A DNA stretch of 64,000 bases, taken from positions 62,001-126,000 of the forward strand of contig NW_026570430.1 of assembly GCF_019649055.1 (NCBI RefSeq), written 5' to 3'. The translations under genes were made by a program, and so were the position numbers. Of the stretch, positions 45,546-58,597 are shown one piece after another. The notes under the pieces were generated by a model. The model saw only the letters and a program-made list of their open reading frames with translations, ran no database searches and had not been told where the DNA came from. How positions within the stretch are numbered: the stretch's first letter is position 1; each line of letters starts with the position of its first letter. This DNA is from Paramacrobiotus metropolitanus. Lineage: Eukaryota; Tardigrada; Eutardigrada; Parachela; Macrobiotidae.

Positions 45546-46900
45546 GGCGATTTGCGATGCGGCGAAGTAGTGCAAATCACAAAACCGGATCACTGACGAA
45601 CGACGTACAAGTATCACAGAGGATTTGAAATCAATCGTTAAGACTTACAGCAATAAATCGCGAAATTGTGTTTTAGAAAACTCATCGTGTGCGCCACTGC
45701 CATGGCCCCGCTTATTAAATAAATGCTTCAACACAGTAGTGTACGATTTTTTGAAACCGGATAATTCCACTGTACGAGATAACTGTTTACGTAAACAGAT
45801 TTGTTTTCACAAAAGTGCCTTTGTAAACCGTGTTGGCAGTATTAATGAGGCGCAGTTAATGTGGGTATTGTTTTCCAATTAGTATCCGCAACCGGCATGT
45901 TGACCATGCAGAATGCATGCCGCATAGTACAGCAGCATGCAACGGACTGTTTGTTTTCGAGCGCCGAGCGGCGATAGCCGTAAGCAACATGTTCAGTTTG
46001 ATAGCTTGCATTTATTGCGCGATGGCATTTTTACACTGAATGTAGTACCGAACACAACAGCACACCCTGCACACATTCTGAGAGAACACAGTTTCGCTGT
46101 TTTGTTGTTTTGAGCTTTCAAATGTTTCAATGAAAATATAGTATTCATTCACATAATTCGAGAACCACGTCAATTTTACCGACAATCTGCGGCAAACTGA
46201 CACTACTAAATAATTTCAACTGTATCACAACCCCATTAGCAACACCTAAAAGGCAATCTTGCGCAACACTCACAACCAGATGAAATTATGCACATTATTA
46301 ATTTGAGAATACCGGTTCAGGTTCCGAAACGCTGTTAGTGAAAAATCACAAAGTCTCCGTCGGTATATACAACAGAATGGGCAGGTACAGTATATTGTAC
46401 AAACGAAGTTATGCAGAAATATGTGTCACAGTATTTGGCTCCCGTATTTTCTTAATCATTTAACAGTAAGAGTTGTTGTTGGCATTGTTGGGTGTTTGTT
46501 ATTGATTGCCTTACTATGTGTTAGGCCATCAGCCCAGGGCGGACTTCTAGTGATCAGAGATATACAGCGGTCAACCTATACGCCACTCCTTAAATTACTA
46601 CATAGAAGAAACGCGGAGAAAATGGCCAGATAATCAAACCGGCCTTTGCATTGAAACTGAGCTTAAACCCTGGGCAACAGCGCTCACAAAAACTCTGGCA
46701 TCTCGTGTACTTTCGTCCGAATACCAATCAAAATATCGTCATAATGCGCCTGTCACGAAAAAACGAGAGAAACGCCAGCTGACGAAATGCTGCAGCAATA
46801 AATGTTGCTTTTTGACCGAATGGAAGTTTCCACTGGCGACGCGGATACCGGTTTGCCAGCCAATTAGGGGCGCTGGTCGTGAAAACGTACGACAAGCCGG
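45546..46900. other. Divergent spacer between peptide genes 1 and 2
   Basis: It probably holds the promoters of both genes. No clear TATA box for gene 1 was found. ORFs here are short and unrecognised. Confidence 0.4.
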
Positions 46901-46910
46901 TATATAAATA
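46901..46910 (+). promoter_or_regulatory. TATA box of peptide gene 2
   Basis: TATATAAATA about 110 bp upstream of the ATG at 47019, at a normal distance for a short 5' UTR. Gene 3 has a similar box. Confidence 0.6.
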
Positions 46911-47018
46911 CTGCAGAAAACCAGATCAGTCTGAAAGATTTACAATTATTGGTTTTCAGCTCAGAGCACGTTGCACTGTTGCCCGTTTTTGACTGTGTTG
47001 CGAACAGACGGCTTCACC

Positions 47019-47383
47019 ATGCAGGTTCTCCACTGGTTCGTATTGTTGATCGTCGCCGTATGCGCTCTGGTAAGCTCTGCAGTTACGTGTATGTAATGCT
47101 GGAGATTTCTGACGTTACAATAATTAAAGGACAGCAAGTTTATGATGCACCTGGCCAATATGGTTACACCGTGTCTACTGTATACGGTTCTTTCCTAATC
47201 GTTGACGTTATTTTCTAGGTGATCGTTCCCAGCGAGGCCTGCTCCAAGGAGATCTGGGCTAAATGCGACAGCGATAAAGACTGCTGCTCGCCGCATAAAT
47301 GCCACAGCTACAAGACATCCAAAAAGTGCGTAGGAAATTGTAAGCAGTCGGTGGCCCGTGGCGAGAAGTGTCCCTTTGAGTGA
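47019..47383 (+). CDS. Secreted cysteine-rich peptide 2
   Basis: Exon 1 (47019-47069, 51 nt) encodes the signal peptide MQVLHWFVLLIVAVCAL. A phase-0 intron follows (GTAAGC...TCTAG). Exon 2 (47219-47383) starts VIVPSEA and gives a 71-aa precursor. The mature part has eight cysteines, C-x7-C-x5-CC-x4-C-x8-C-x3-C-x9-C, with many Lys residues. The first five match the spacing of peptide 1, so this is the same knottin-like scaffold with an added pair. An AATAAA follows about 160 bp after the stop. Confidence 0.85.
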
Positions 47384-49043
47384 TTAATTAACACCGCATC
47401 TGCGTCTCAATTATGTTGGTCAATCCACCGTAAAGGATTGAGCTGTTGTACTTTGTACAGAGTATTTTTTTTGTTAATTTATACGCAAGGCTTACATTCT
47501 GTACAGACATGTTGTAATTACGCAGCCGAATGGAATTTGTATGCATAAATAAAAATATGTTCGCTTGCATCTGTTATTGCTCGTTAACGGTACGTCATTA
47601 GCTATTATCAAGCGTTGCCCAGTTCGCTAAGTGCATTTTGTTATTTGCAGCCGTTAACAACTCCGTCAGTATTTTTTTACCTTTTGTAGCATCGAGGATT
47701 GGTTTTATAGTGCATTTATAAAATGGTTGAAAGTTTTTAGTTACTGCTTTTGTAGCCATGTAAATAAAATCATTCTGGTGTCTAGCATTTTTATCTTTCA
47801 AGCAGATACCTGTACACGTATTTGGATCGGCATAAGTTCATAGATGAATACCAAAGCGGCAGTAACGGGCTGCGGCACTGTGCTTAGAGCACTGCATCTA
47901 TCGTGACCTTTCACAATATTACGCACACCCCTTAAAGTTAAACCATGCATGGTTTGTTACATCTGATCACAGCCTGCGATTGCCGATTTTACTTTTTTTG
48001 CGGGCACTTTGCACAGTTATGTACATGAACGTCGCATTTTCGAATAGACAATGCGTCACGAGAAGCCCGCGTAAGATAGTGAATGATTTACGTATCCTGC
48101 CAAAAGGCTTTCAAACCGAAAACTGATGCTTGTCGTTGGGATAACAGTTTAGCAAAATGAGTAAGTCGAAATCCTGCTCCAGATAAAAAACAAATCGAGT
48201 GTGTGAACGTCCCTGGCCGTGCACAGATATTTGACCAATAAATAGTCTTTACAGTTCACATATCAGGGGGTATTAAAATTTCTCAAAACGTGTTTTTTCA
48301 GTAGTTCCCACGACGGATCGCATATTAACTGATGAGTACACAGCTAACTAAAAAATAACAGAAAATACCATGCAACATTTTAAACTTTTATATTAATAAT
48401 AATTTAAAATTCGTTTTACTCTATTCATAAAACCTAACAAGAACAATTTCATGAATGCAAAGCTCATTTTGTTCATTGTGACTGTCATTGCCGAAAAAAT
48501 TTGTTAATAGTGAGTGGTAACTTGTTTACGCGTGTGAACGTACTGGTTCACTGTTGATGCCACACAACATGCTGTTTCATTCAGTCAACAGCACTCCAAG
48601 TCTCCAACACACGCTGAATTCCAGTGAATGAACTTCTCCTAATTAATGAGCCGAAGTTGTGGAAACAACAACATGCACTACGAGTAGGGCGCTCGTCAAA
48701 ATAACTCCAGGTCATGTATATACACATGATTACCGGTAAATACACAAATAACATTAAAAGTGCAGTGTAGTAGTGAGTGTTTGTTGCTGTCGCATGGAAA
48801 ATTTCTGCAACTCATACTGCCGCGCAGCAGCATGAACTGGAGGTGAAAATGTGAATGAAGCTGTCAGAATAATAACTCACTTGGCGGATACTAGCTTGTT
48901 GGAAAAACAATAGTCTCATCAAGCGCGCTTAATGAATTGGCAGCGGCTTACACAGCTCATTACGTAAGCGCCTGAATGGAAGATTCCTCTAACGAAAACC
49001 GGATGCGTCTTTACGAGCCGGACAGCAGGCGCTTTGGCGAAAC
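47384..49043. other. Spacer between peptide genes 2 and 3
   Basis: AT-rich. The peptide 2 3' UTR takes up the first ~170 bp. No other gene is seen. Confidence 0.4.
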
Positions 49044-49050
49044 TATAAAA
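49044..49050 (+). promoter_or_regulatory. TATA box of peptide gene 3
   Basis: TATAAAA about 120 bp upstream of the ATG at 49169, at nearly the same distance as in gene 2. Confidence 0.6.
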
Positions 49051-49168
49051 AGCAAGAGCCTCACTAACGAATTTTCAGTTGAAGAAAATTTGTACGACTG
49101 ATTTTGCGCTAGTGTATGTAATTGTGTAGCACTACGTGTTCCTGACTGGCAATAGTATATTTTCCACC

Positions 49169-49526
49169 ATGAATGTTCTCCGCTGGTTCTTGCTTTTCGT
49201 CGTCGCCGTGTGTGCTTTGGTAAGGCGTAATTACTAACGACATTTTTGGTGTTTTATCAGCGCTTTAATAAAAATGATATTTTTATATTGCAGCATAATA
49301 AAAATGATATTTTTATATTGTACAGCGTTGATTGTATTGAAAAAAACGTTTCCAAACGTTGTTGTAATAAAAACATAATAATTTTTATTTTCATCTTTGC
49401 ATTTCTCTATGACAGATCATCCCCACCCAGGCGGGCAGCAGTTGTGTCAAGTGCGCTAAGGAGATATGCTGTTTCCCGAAGGCCTGCAGCAAAGATAAGA
49501 AATGCCTTTTCCAGGCCGTTTCCTAA
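49169..49526 (+). CDS. Secreted cysteine-rich peptide 3
   Basis: Exon 1 (49169-49219, 51 nt) encodes MNVLRWFLLFVVAVCAL. A phase-0 intron follows (GTAAGG...GACAG). Exon 2 (49416-49526) starts IIPTQA, very like peptide 1, and gives a 53-aa precursor. Six cysteines are arranged C-x2-C-x4-CC-x4-C-x5-C, with the first two loops shorter than in its paralogues. The mature peptide is small and Lys-rich. The AATAAA at 49539 is only 13 bp after the stop. Confidence 0.85.
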
Positions 49527-49538
49527 AGCTTTCCTGCC

Positions 49539-49544
49539 AATAAA
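49539..49544 (+). terminator. Polyadenylation signal, peptide gene 3
   Basis: AATAAA 13 bp after the stop codon. Confidence 0.6.
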
Positions 49545-49815
49545 GTCCCGTCATGTATGTCTACGTGTTGAAGGTGTTTACTTACTGTTTGATCAGAGAA
49601 TGTTAATGTGATTTGTACGCGCTTAAATGTGGCCGTCTTGTACAGCTGTTTGGCCGTTCTGCGGTGAGCTGCATGGGAAGATAACTGAATAAACCCTGAA
49701 TGTGGTAGCGGGTTTGCTTGTCCCTGATAGATCATACCTATCATACGTAAAAAAATAGGAAAAATTTGAGACAACTATTCGCTATCGTTTACGATTTGCA
49801 CACGAACCAGAAAGT

Positions 49816-50247
49816 ATGAAAACTGTATTTCAAAACTGCACAGCAGCGATTAACGACTACACGTGCGGTACCTTCTATAACATAGCGTACGACAATCGCC
49901 ATCAATGCGCAATTAAAGCATGCGCTTTCGGAAACGCGGTTATCGTCGTCACTGTTATCTTGAGGCACTGGGCAAATAGAGGCGCGACGTTAATCCGCGG
50001 AGCACATTCGGAACATCCGCGACCCGCTGCATTAATATGGGGCAACGGGGATGTTCCTAACGCGGGATCTTTTCGAAAACCCTCGGAAAGCTCAGTAAAG
50101 AAAAACTGGACCGGATCCCGGAACGTGGGAGTTAATCGTAAGGCAATTTGGGAAGAGCTGGCTTTATGTACAAACGCCCTGGACGACGTAACGCACCCCA
50201 ACCATGGGTTTTCGGGTACGGAGTTCGGTTTCACGATAACGTCCTAG
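49816..50247 (+). CDS. Hypothetical ORF, 143 codons
   Basis: The longest unassigned ATG-started frame in the right half of the window, beginning MKTVFQNCTAAINDYTCGTF. The opposite strand is also open for 110 codons, which weakens the case. No family is recognised, no signal peptide is seen, and no splice or promoter evidence was found. Confidence 0.25.
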   Translation: MKTVFQNCTAAINDYTCGTFYNIAYDNRHQCAIKACAFGNAVIVVTVILRHWANRGATLIRGAHSEHPRPAALIWGNGDVPNAGSFRKPSESSVKKNWTGSRNVGVNRKAIWEELALCTNALDDVTHPNHGFSGTEFGFTITS

Positions 50248-51358
50248 ACCCTCTATACCGCTATTGCTGGTATATTAACAAAGCGAAATTGCTGCAGACG
50301 ACCTTTAACGTCTAGAGTACATCGCGCATCGTTGTGGTATTCAGCAGCAATCGGTACACTTCAGAAGGCTGCTGGCTGACTCCGACATTACGAGTATGCT
50401 CGCTCTGCATTATTGATGGGCATTCCATCGCGCATAACACTATCATTACGTAGCCAGTTAATATTATAATATTTTGCCGTATTCTTCCATTTGTCTGAGC
50501 CAGTAGCTCAGTCTGGCAGTAGGGAACTGACCCGGTACATGGTACCAAATTCGTGTACGATACATGCACGGAAAACCTTTTTGGAGCGCAACAACCGGTT
50601 GGGTACTCACGGGTGAAATAATATTCCCTCATTACGGGTCATTCTTAACCAACAACGTACGAAAATTGTTCTAACACCCAACCGCAAACCGCAGCATCTT
50701 TTACTATATTTTTAACCGAATTTCAAAAATTTTAAACATTCGTATCTTACAAGATGAAATACACACCGGTACATGGTACCAAAAGAGTGTACAGATACAA
50801 AACCCTGCCTTTCGCGTCGTCTCAAACACTTTACTGTATTGTTTTATGATATTTTGTACAAACGGTTAACTGTGTATATTCGCGTGAAGACCTTTTAAGC
50901 GCGGAACATCTTCGTGGGGTCCTTGGGGAGTTAAGGGTGAAATAAAATTCCAGAATTTGTGAACGCAAGCGGGTGCACCGACTCAATGATTTAAGGAATA
51001 TTTTACCATATGTGCGTTTTGTGTTTTCTTGCTAAATTTGGAGGGGATCGGTTAGTAAAGAGACTCTTGGTATGCCTCAATGCGTTTAGGCTTTTTGGAC
51101 TTTTCTTGCAACCCTAATTCCCAACCGAATATTGCGCGCACTAACGGTTTTCACGCCAATATACGTGTACGAATTATCTGGCTACACAATGTTATAAGGC
51201 ATTGCAAAATTGTGTTCGAGAGTACGCGAATGCGCATGTTGTCGTTTACAGTGGACTGCGAAAAGGTGTTACAACGCGCGCAACCAGGCACTTTTCTGTA
51301 CTCTAACAGGCAAATTCGGAACTGGCCATCGGCCTGTTGATATTAACACTTGCTCCTA
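50248..51358. other. Spacer with diverged direct repeats
   Basis: CCGGTACATGGTACCAAA occurs near 50530 and again near 50766, each followed by similar but diverged sequence, suggesting an old duplicated repeat. No gene is supported. Confidence 0.35.
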
Positions 51359-51694
51359 GCGCATTTCCCAACGAAAACCATCAATCGATATCTCAAAAGA
51401 AAGAGAAAAACATTTCAAGAATTTTGATACCATATAGGTTGTTCTTAGTGAGATCTAAGAGAAAATCCACCCACCTAAAGTTTCTCGTAGACATAACATA
51501 AGATTTGAATGCACTGTTTGTCTCCAGTTCTCAGTGATCTCACACAGAAATCGTATGCTTCGTCTACGACAAACTAAAATGGCTCGATTTTCTCTTAGAC
51601 CTCATAAAGGATGACACGTTTGGTATCAAAATTCTTGAAATTTTGTTCTCTCCCGTTTGAGATATCGGTTGATAGTTTTCGTTGGGAAATGCGC
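51359..51694. mobile_element. Foldback element, family member 2
   Basis: The ends are an exact 20-bp inverted repeat (GCGCATTTCCCAACGAAAAC), continuing imperfectly to ~75 bp (through AATTTTGATACCA). The inner part contains TTTCTCGTAGACATAACATA, close to the element at 38771. It is 336 bp long with no ORF. Confidence 0.85.
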
Positions 51695-54593
51695 AAGATG
51701 CAGGTGTTCAAAGTCTTGCGCGTTTCGCGTTTATTGGTCATTTGGTCTCGGCCATTTACTTTTACTGGTCATTCGGTCGCGGACCGAATGTAACAGGTTT
51801 TTACAGTCCACTGTATGTACACGAATTTCCTGCCATGTATCGAATCACTTCCCTGAAACTCATGGAGGAGGGACACAACGTGATAAACACGGCGAAATAC
51901 GGCATTATTGATCCGCTGTAATAATAGAGTAGTAGTAGAAGCAGCGGAAGGGCGTTCCTTGTATCATGGGTTGTTATCGTTCTGCCGGTTGATCTTGTAT
52001 ACGAAGACAAAAACCGGACTATCCCGCTTCTACATTCCGATATTTTGAGGAAATCCTGACCTTCTTCGCATACTTTTACTTCTTGCTTTCAATAATGTTG
52101 TTTCATTTGCTGTTACTGAGCTAGAGCTTGCGCTGCAGATATCGGAACGCCTTGAGATAATGGTAAATAATGTTGAATTACTTTTTACCAGTGCGAAATT
52201 AATAATATTGAAACCCCTAATGGAACGGATCGAAAGTCTGCCCAGGAACGACTCGGTCTTTTTCTGTGCTTCTGCTCCAAATTCTTCCATCCCACTTAAA
52301 AATTCGATATTCTTGGATTAAACTTAAGGAATATGAGGAATTTAAATATGGCGGGCCTTTTCCATAGTGGATACATTGGATTACCATGAGACATAATTGT
52401 GACCGCATCGTGTATTAAATCATCTGTGGCATCGCATTATATACGGCAGTACATACCTTTTAACTTGTCGTATCTCTTGAATCAGCAAGATCGGCTAAAT
52501 AAGGATAAAATTTTCCAACGCTAAACGGATTTCGAGGTATGCATACGTATACGAATCATGAAATGAAAGAGCGTAATGCACAAAAAGGCAATAAAGCTAC
52601 AAAGAGATACAATTCCGACTTATCACTGCGAAGAGCGTTTTCGTCCCCTCTTCAGTCTGATTACTGCAAAATATGGTGCAGTTCTTGAAATACTTTTAAT
52701 TTCTCATGTACTGCCACCCTGGAAAGTAAGGCATGATTGTCACTGGCGCAATTTCCAAATGGTATATTATCGAACAAAGCCACGAAAGTAAACAAAAGTG
52801 CAACAATATTATAAGCACAATAAATATCGTATGCAACAACTAAAACGTGTTTGTCTCCGGACATGTTTTTTTGACTTGGATTTTTCTGTTTAATTAAACA
52901 CGATCACATTAGGCCGATACACAAAACTAATCCTTGTTATTATATTATTTGGAACTGAATCCACGGTACACACGGTGTACTGGCAGCAGCGTGCTGTCCG
53001 GTAATAATTTTGAGGAAAACCTTATCATTCTTTACTTGCTTTCACAGTTTTTGCATTCATGCGCCCTTTGAATTTTCCAGCCCCTTTTTCCCCCTGCCAT
53101 ATTTCTGCAGTTTCCTTTCCCATGTATCTCCGTTCTGGGTTGCCCTAATAAACGTAAGAAAACCTAAGAAACCCACGGAGCTTAAGATCGAAAAAATCAC
53201 CAAGATACATGGAGGATACATGGCAAGTACGAGTACATAAGACTGAATACAGATATTGTAAGGATAGACCTGTTAACATAGAATGATGGCGTTACAGTAA
53301 TACGAGCGCCATGTCAGTGTTTGCGTGCGTAGTCTCCAAAAGCCATTAGCATCCCACGGTATCCTCGCAGTATAATTTTGTGTATCGTCATCTATAACTT
53401 ACTGTTTACAGATATACTTGAAGAAATTCGGTATCTTAACGTAACGCGTATCCCTAATGTGTGTCCTGATAGTTTTCTTAAGTTCCTTAGTGGAATTTAT
53501 ACGAGTGCATACAGATACGGGGTTCATAAAGGTTACTACAAAAATAGCGTATATAGAAGTGCAGCAGCACACCTGAAAAAGAGCTGGAACGTAGGAGGAT
53601 ACATAAAGATATGTAACGAAAACGGTGAGATATCTTGAATAGGTACAAGTTAAAAGCATGCCCTGAAAAATTTTCGTGTGTAAACCGTGTAATCAGAGCT
53701 TATAAGTGCATATGAATGTCTGCATCGTACAGCTGAAAAGGTACGAGTATGCTCGTACTGTATTACGAAGTACAATAGATTCAAACACGTAATACCGGTG
53801 GCTTGCTTTCATGTTCCTGAGCAGCTGGAGAACAGCTGGATCATGCACTACTTTTATTTGAGTCTCCCCATGCTGAGTTGTGAGTAGTGAGATCATGATC
53901 GTCCCTTCGTATCAGTGTAGTGTAATGATTATCCACGACAACACGATTGCCGAATCAGTGTTCCCGCTTTATTTAACCGTTTTATTTATTTAACCGAAGT
54001 AGGAGTATTCTGTTTACCGCTTTTGTTGCTAACGAAAAAGAAACGAAAGAAAACGTATTTCGAGGGAAAAAGCAAGTTAGGTTCGGCTTGTACTCTGTAA
54101 TACTCGTATGTGCACTGAATTATTGTTGATTACAATATTGTAGCTACGGTTGTCGACGATTCGATATCACAGAGCCGCCGTTTACGAGATTACGCACCCG
54201 GCACCGTAGCCGGTATTTACCGGTCAATCAAGCACACCACAGCTTTTAGCGCTGTCAATTAAGTCTCATTTCTTGTTTTCTGCTTGTTTAAAATACGATG
54301 TGACTACGAGCAGCTTCGTTTGTGAAATTTTCACAGATGTCCCTGGCTGATTATGGTAGTTGTCCCATTTAAAGCGATCATGGTTACGGGATTCTTGCAG
54401 TCTGTACAAGTAAAGTGCTTACTGCGTATTGAAAACGAACGCCTTGAATTTAGCCCATGTTAATTACAAATAAGCTGTTCCGCGGTAGACCTGCTAATCA
54501 CGTACCATCAAGGAATTGATGAGTCAGGCGTCTATCCCACAGCTATTAGAAACGCGCTTGTGCTACATACGCGGAGACAACGCAGTTAATGCC
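51695..54593. other. Spacer with weak ORFs
   Basis: The only notable item is an AT-rich frame at 53413-53638 that follows an acceptor-like GTTTACAG and reads ILEEIRYLNVTRIPNVCPDS and onward. It may be an exon, but its base composition is unlike the certain exons of this window. Confidence 0.3.
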
Positions 54594-54838
54594 TTAATGG
54601 CAGCCGTAATTTCTCGTCGGAGGAGCAACTGCGTGTTGGCTACGTTTTAGCGTTACTTCTACCGTAAAGTCGTTGGGATACTGTACCTTAAATGCCGTTG
54701 GAGAGTTTTGTGGATCCAGCGGCCAAAGCCAGTCAGGCTCAAAAGATTCTTCCGGCAAATCCAGAATCAAAGTGTTGTATTTGGCGGCTGATGCGTTGTA
54801 TTCGATGCCTGCTGCTTCCGCCGAGTCAGAGTCAGAAA
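54594..54838 (-). CDS. Hypothetical short ORF
   Basis: From the ATG at 54838 an 81-codon frame begins MLSDSDSAEAAGIEYNASAA and includes FEPDWLWPLDP and FKVQYPNDFTVEVTL, which look like beta strands of a real protein. No family is recognised. It could be a terminal exon. Confidence 0.3.
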
Positions 54839-56910
54839 GCATAAAAGAATCCTGCACTAAACTGTTGGATACAGTACAGCAGAGAAGATTTTGAACGCAA
54901 TAAAGCCGCAAACGTCTAGTGCACTAATAAGGTCCGTTAATGAAATTTTGAAAAATCACTTGTCGCTGCATAAAAATGATTTTCGCTTGAAAAGATAGCA
55001 TTAAAGTTTGGGTGTGTATACTCGGTTCTGTAGATACATACAGTACACCCCACTCTAGATCTATCCCCAAAAAAATTATGGTTGATTGCGGGGCACACGT
55101 AACGTTTACAAATTTTGCTTTTTCATGATCCATTAAATTTTAAAGTGTATTAATTTAATACTGTATTTAATATTGCTAAAGTACAGACTGTATCCTACGG
55201 GACTTCCACGGCATACCAGGGGAAAAACGCAAACTTTGACATCGTGCATGCGTGCACCGTGCGTTCTGAATTGTGATGTATCAGTTTTCTGATATCAATA
55301 AGGGTAAACAGATAACTGGTTTGAGCGAGAGACATACTGTATGTATATAACATTATTATAGTAATTATTGACATCGCACATTCGCACTTGAAAGAGGGCG
55401 GAAGTGAGTGCGGTATATGTATGGCCAAACGCGTGTACATGTACGGGAACTTGTCTTCAGCGCGCTCAGGAAGCTTTTCTGTTGTTGGGTGTCTTTTTGC
55501 AGCCAAATGACTTGTATACTTTGGCATAAAAACCGTTTATACGCGTAGAACCAGTTGTGGAGATATGGACTTAAAAAGTCGTACGAAACTACGAATACCG
55601 AAAGTCACATTATGAACCGATCTTTGTCAAATTTTGCATAAAAGCGCAGATAACGATGAAGACGTATAACACCTTTCTTCGCTTCTACTTTTACGCGGTA
55701 ACAGATGTTATGCGCACAAAAAATTTTCACGCCAATATACATATCATTACTGAGGCTACAAAATGACGTGAAACCATGCAAAAGGGCTACAAAGTACGCG
55801 AAAACGAAAGCTCCCATAGATGTAAACGGAATAAAATGTATTATCGGGTTAAACTTTGTTATTACGGTATGTACCGGCTCGCTTCTCTAAAGTATTTACT
55901 ATGCAATATCTCCACATCACTATTTCTATTAAAAATATAAGGTTGTTCGCTTTAGAAACACACCCCGAAGTACAAACCCAGGGATCGTAAAAAACGGTGA
56001 AACAGAAAACCCCAACTATACATTATACCTTTCGCACCTAGTAAAGATGACTGAATAGTAGCTGGTTTTGTTGATGTTGGGCTGGTTTTGTTGATGTTGG
56101 GTTATGACTTGTGATATCATCCAAAAACTAATTATTGCTTTAAACGAAAGCCATGGCTGCATAAGTTTCTAACAAAAAGCCATGGTGCATAAGTTGTTTT
56201 CCCGGAAAACGTTTTCGAAACGCTCGTCCGCTAAATGTGCTTAAACCTCGCCGAATTTCAAAGCGTTCCTTGAAATGAAAACTTCGTCCATTCCCCTTGC
56301 AAAAAATATCACCGCGGAGCTGGGTAACTAATTGGTGAGACTGCGGTAATCTGCGTAATTTTCAAAGAAAGTTTACCTCAAATTCGAGATAGTTCACAGT
56401 TGTGGGTGAGGTTCCTGACGATTTTGTCAGAAAAATGTTTGTCGGCTTCGCGCTCCAGGCGACAGCAGGTCGTAATTGTAGTACTGTATTACACTTGTGG
56501 TTTGCATTATGTTTGACCTGATACTTAACTTTACAAGGAATCGAATGAATATTCTTTTACTTGTGGTAAAACTGCTTGCGGTCTTCGGTATTAAATAGTT
56601 TAAAATTTTAAATGCTTTTTGGCTTCGTCTGTGTTGCAGTTGTTATGGATGCTCTTAAGGTTCACTTACATTACTGAAGTGCTGAAACAAATCCTCATAC
56701 TGCAATCCTGGAGTACTTGGATAAATTAGTTCGAGTACCACTACCAGTGCTTAGTACGAGGTATTAATAACTGCAAATTGGTATAAAAGAATATTTAGAA
56801 TTACTCCGTGTTTTAGCGGCAGCGCCGGTGATCGTAGGTAGTGGTTCCACCGATGCATACTTCGATCTTTGCAAACGACGAAGTACCGATGTTTGAAAAC
56901 AATATCAGCG
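54839..56910. other. Spacer
   Basis: No gene is supported. A short tandem repeat (GCTGGTTTTGTTGATGTTGG twice) lies near 56060-56100. Confidence 0.4.
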
Positions 56911-57322
56911 ATGAGCGATGATGAGCAGCTTTCCAAGGTCACATGCTCGCAGCTCACAACGGACCGACCAAGTGATGACATTGCGGGGTTTGGCGTTTGC
57001 TTATCCGAGGTCCATTCGGCGGGGAAAGTGCAGACACTAGGCAGCAGTCCAACAGCCAGTGGCTATATTCCCGCGTGGCAGTTTACTTTTTTACGTGAAT
57101 TTAAGGAAACGGGGACAGTTACTCTTACGGTCCCACATGAATTTTTTTTATAAATGCGTCATCAAACATCAGTCGCCGGATGAGTACTGGACACCGGTCA
57201 TTTTCTGGTGGGGTCACGCCGTACAGTCGATATACGCGAAAGAAGTAGGGGAATACGAGAGCGGGTACTCCCCGGGTACTTGCTGGACGAAAAATCGAGC
57301 GACTGAGATAGAAGCGCACTAA
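56911..57322 (+). pseudogene. ORF interrupted at a run of eight T
   Basis: From the ATG at 56911 (MSDDEQLSKVTCSQL) the frame reads like protein up to TLTVPHEFF at about 57145, then meets a stop right after a T8 run. One frame over, the sequence continues as YKCVIKHQSPDEYWTPVIFW to a stop at 57322. So an insertion of one T, real or a sequencing error, splits what looks like one ~136-aa reading frame. No family is recognised. Confidence 0.35.
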
Positions 57323-58597
57323 CAGATGTCGATTTTACGGAAGCTGAATATCTGATTGATGCGTGATCAGAGACAAAAAATAAACACAAAAATTATGTAA
57401 CAACTGGTGCAGCAGCTTGCATCTGGACCTACGCCTCACTTCCTCAATAACATCTGGAGTGCTAACTGGAATCTTTCGATGCAGTGTTTAGATAGGCCGT
57501 TCATTCTTATGTTAGTTTAGTTTTTTGTGGAACAAACTGGATGCTTTTTCTACTAGACAAGTGCAACTGGATCGTTGTAGGCTATTTGACTAAAAAACGA
57601 TTTCCGATTTCCGATTTGCCTAAAACCCGATTTTAACATAGTTTGTTTCTCACACCGCGGAGGTGGGGGCCTGGCTTCTGTTCTGGGCGTTTCCTAGAAT
57701 CCACGGCATTTTAAGTCAGTGTTGCGCTTGCCCTTTTCTCCTGTCCGCTCCCGTTCTTAGTACTTACTTCCCGCATGCGAATGTGACTCTCCGAACTATA
57801 TTGTATGTACAGATACTACGATGGCAAGAGCACCGCTGTAAGCGATTTCAGGGGCGCGATGGTCTCATGCAGTGATGAGTTCGCTCATAAGAACACCGCA
57901 GATGTCCATCTAGGACAAAACCGGTCCATGTCCATATTCATTTCGATTCAGCAGTAATTGCGCGGGGGAATTCCTTGGCTTCATTAGCAGTCTGTGAAAT
58001 TGGGCCATTAAATCAACCCGACTTGAACTACAACATCAGCTGCACCTCAGTGTTACGTACTTACCTCCATCACGCCCCCTCTTAATTCATCCACTGTTTT
58101 TACAATTAAGAACCGTACATATCCTCGGAGAATATTCCATGAGGCAGCTGTACCGGCTGTTAGCTTCCTGATTAACTACCAAAGGTCAGGCGCAGAGGTC
58201 ATGTTCCCTTTTGCACAAGCAACTGCACGGCTGGTTTTAAGCCTATTTTTATCGGAGCAGACGTTGTACTGCCATCTGCGCTGTCGTCAGTAAAGGACTC
58301 TTGGACGACATAACGCTCGGAAACCAGTGAACGGCCATATTCGTACAGCTGTGTACAGAATATATTGACTGCTTACCGGGTAATTCTTAATGACGCTGTA
58401 TGGCCAATCCCGATGTACGCACCAGCCCTTATTAATACTTGTATCAAAAATATTGATTTTAGGAGTTGTTGAGGAAGATTTTTTCTGATGGTTTGGTTAT
58501 AATACCTTTATGTGCTATAGCGCAAACAGTTTGCGAGTCGGTGAATGAGAAATAGTAAGACTTAGAGGATCTTTTCTGGAAGCGCAACATTAGTACT
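57323..58597. other. Upstream region of the nuclear receptor gene
   Basis: No gene or clear promoter motif is seen. Confidence 0.4.

Noticed and set aside
50496-50570. tRNA gene suggested by an A-box-like TAGCTCAGTCTGG
   Set aside because: No B box (GGTTCGANNCC) at the right distance and no cloverleaf; at most a tRNA-derived repeat.
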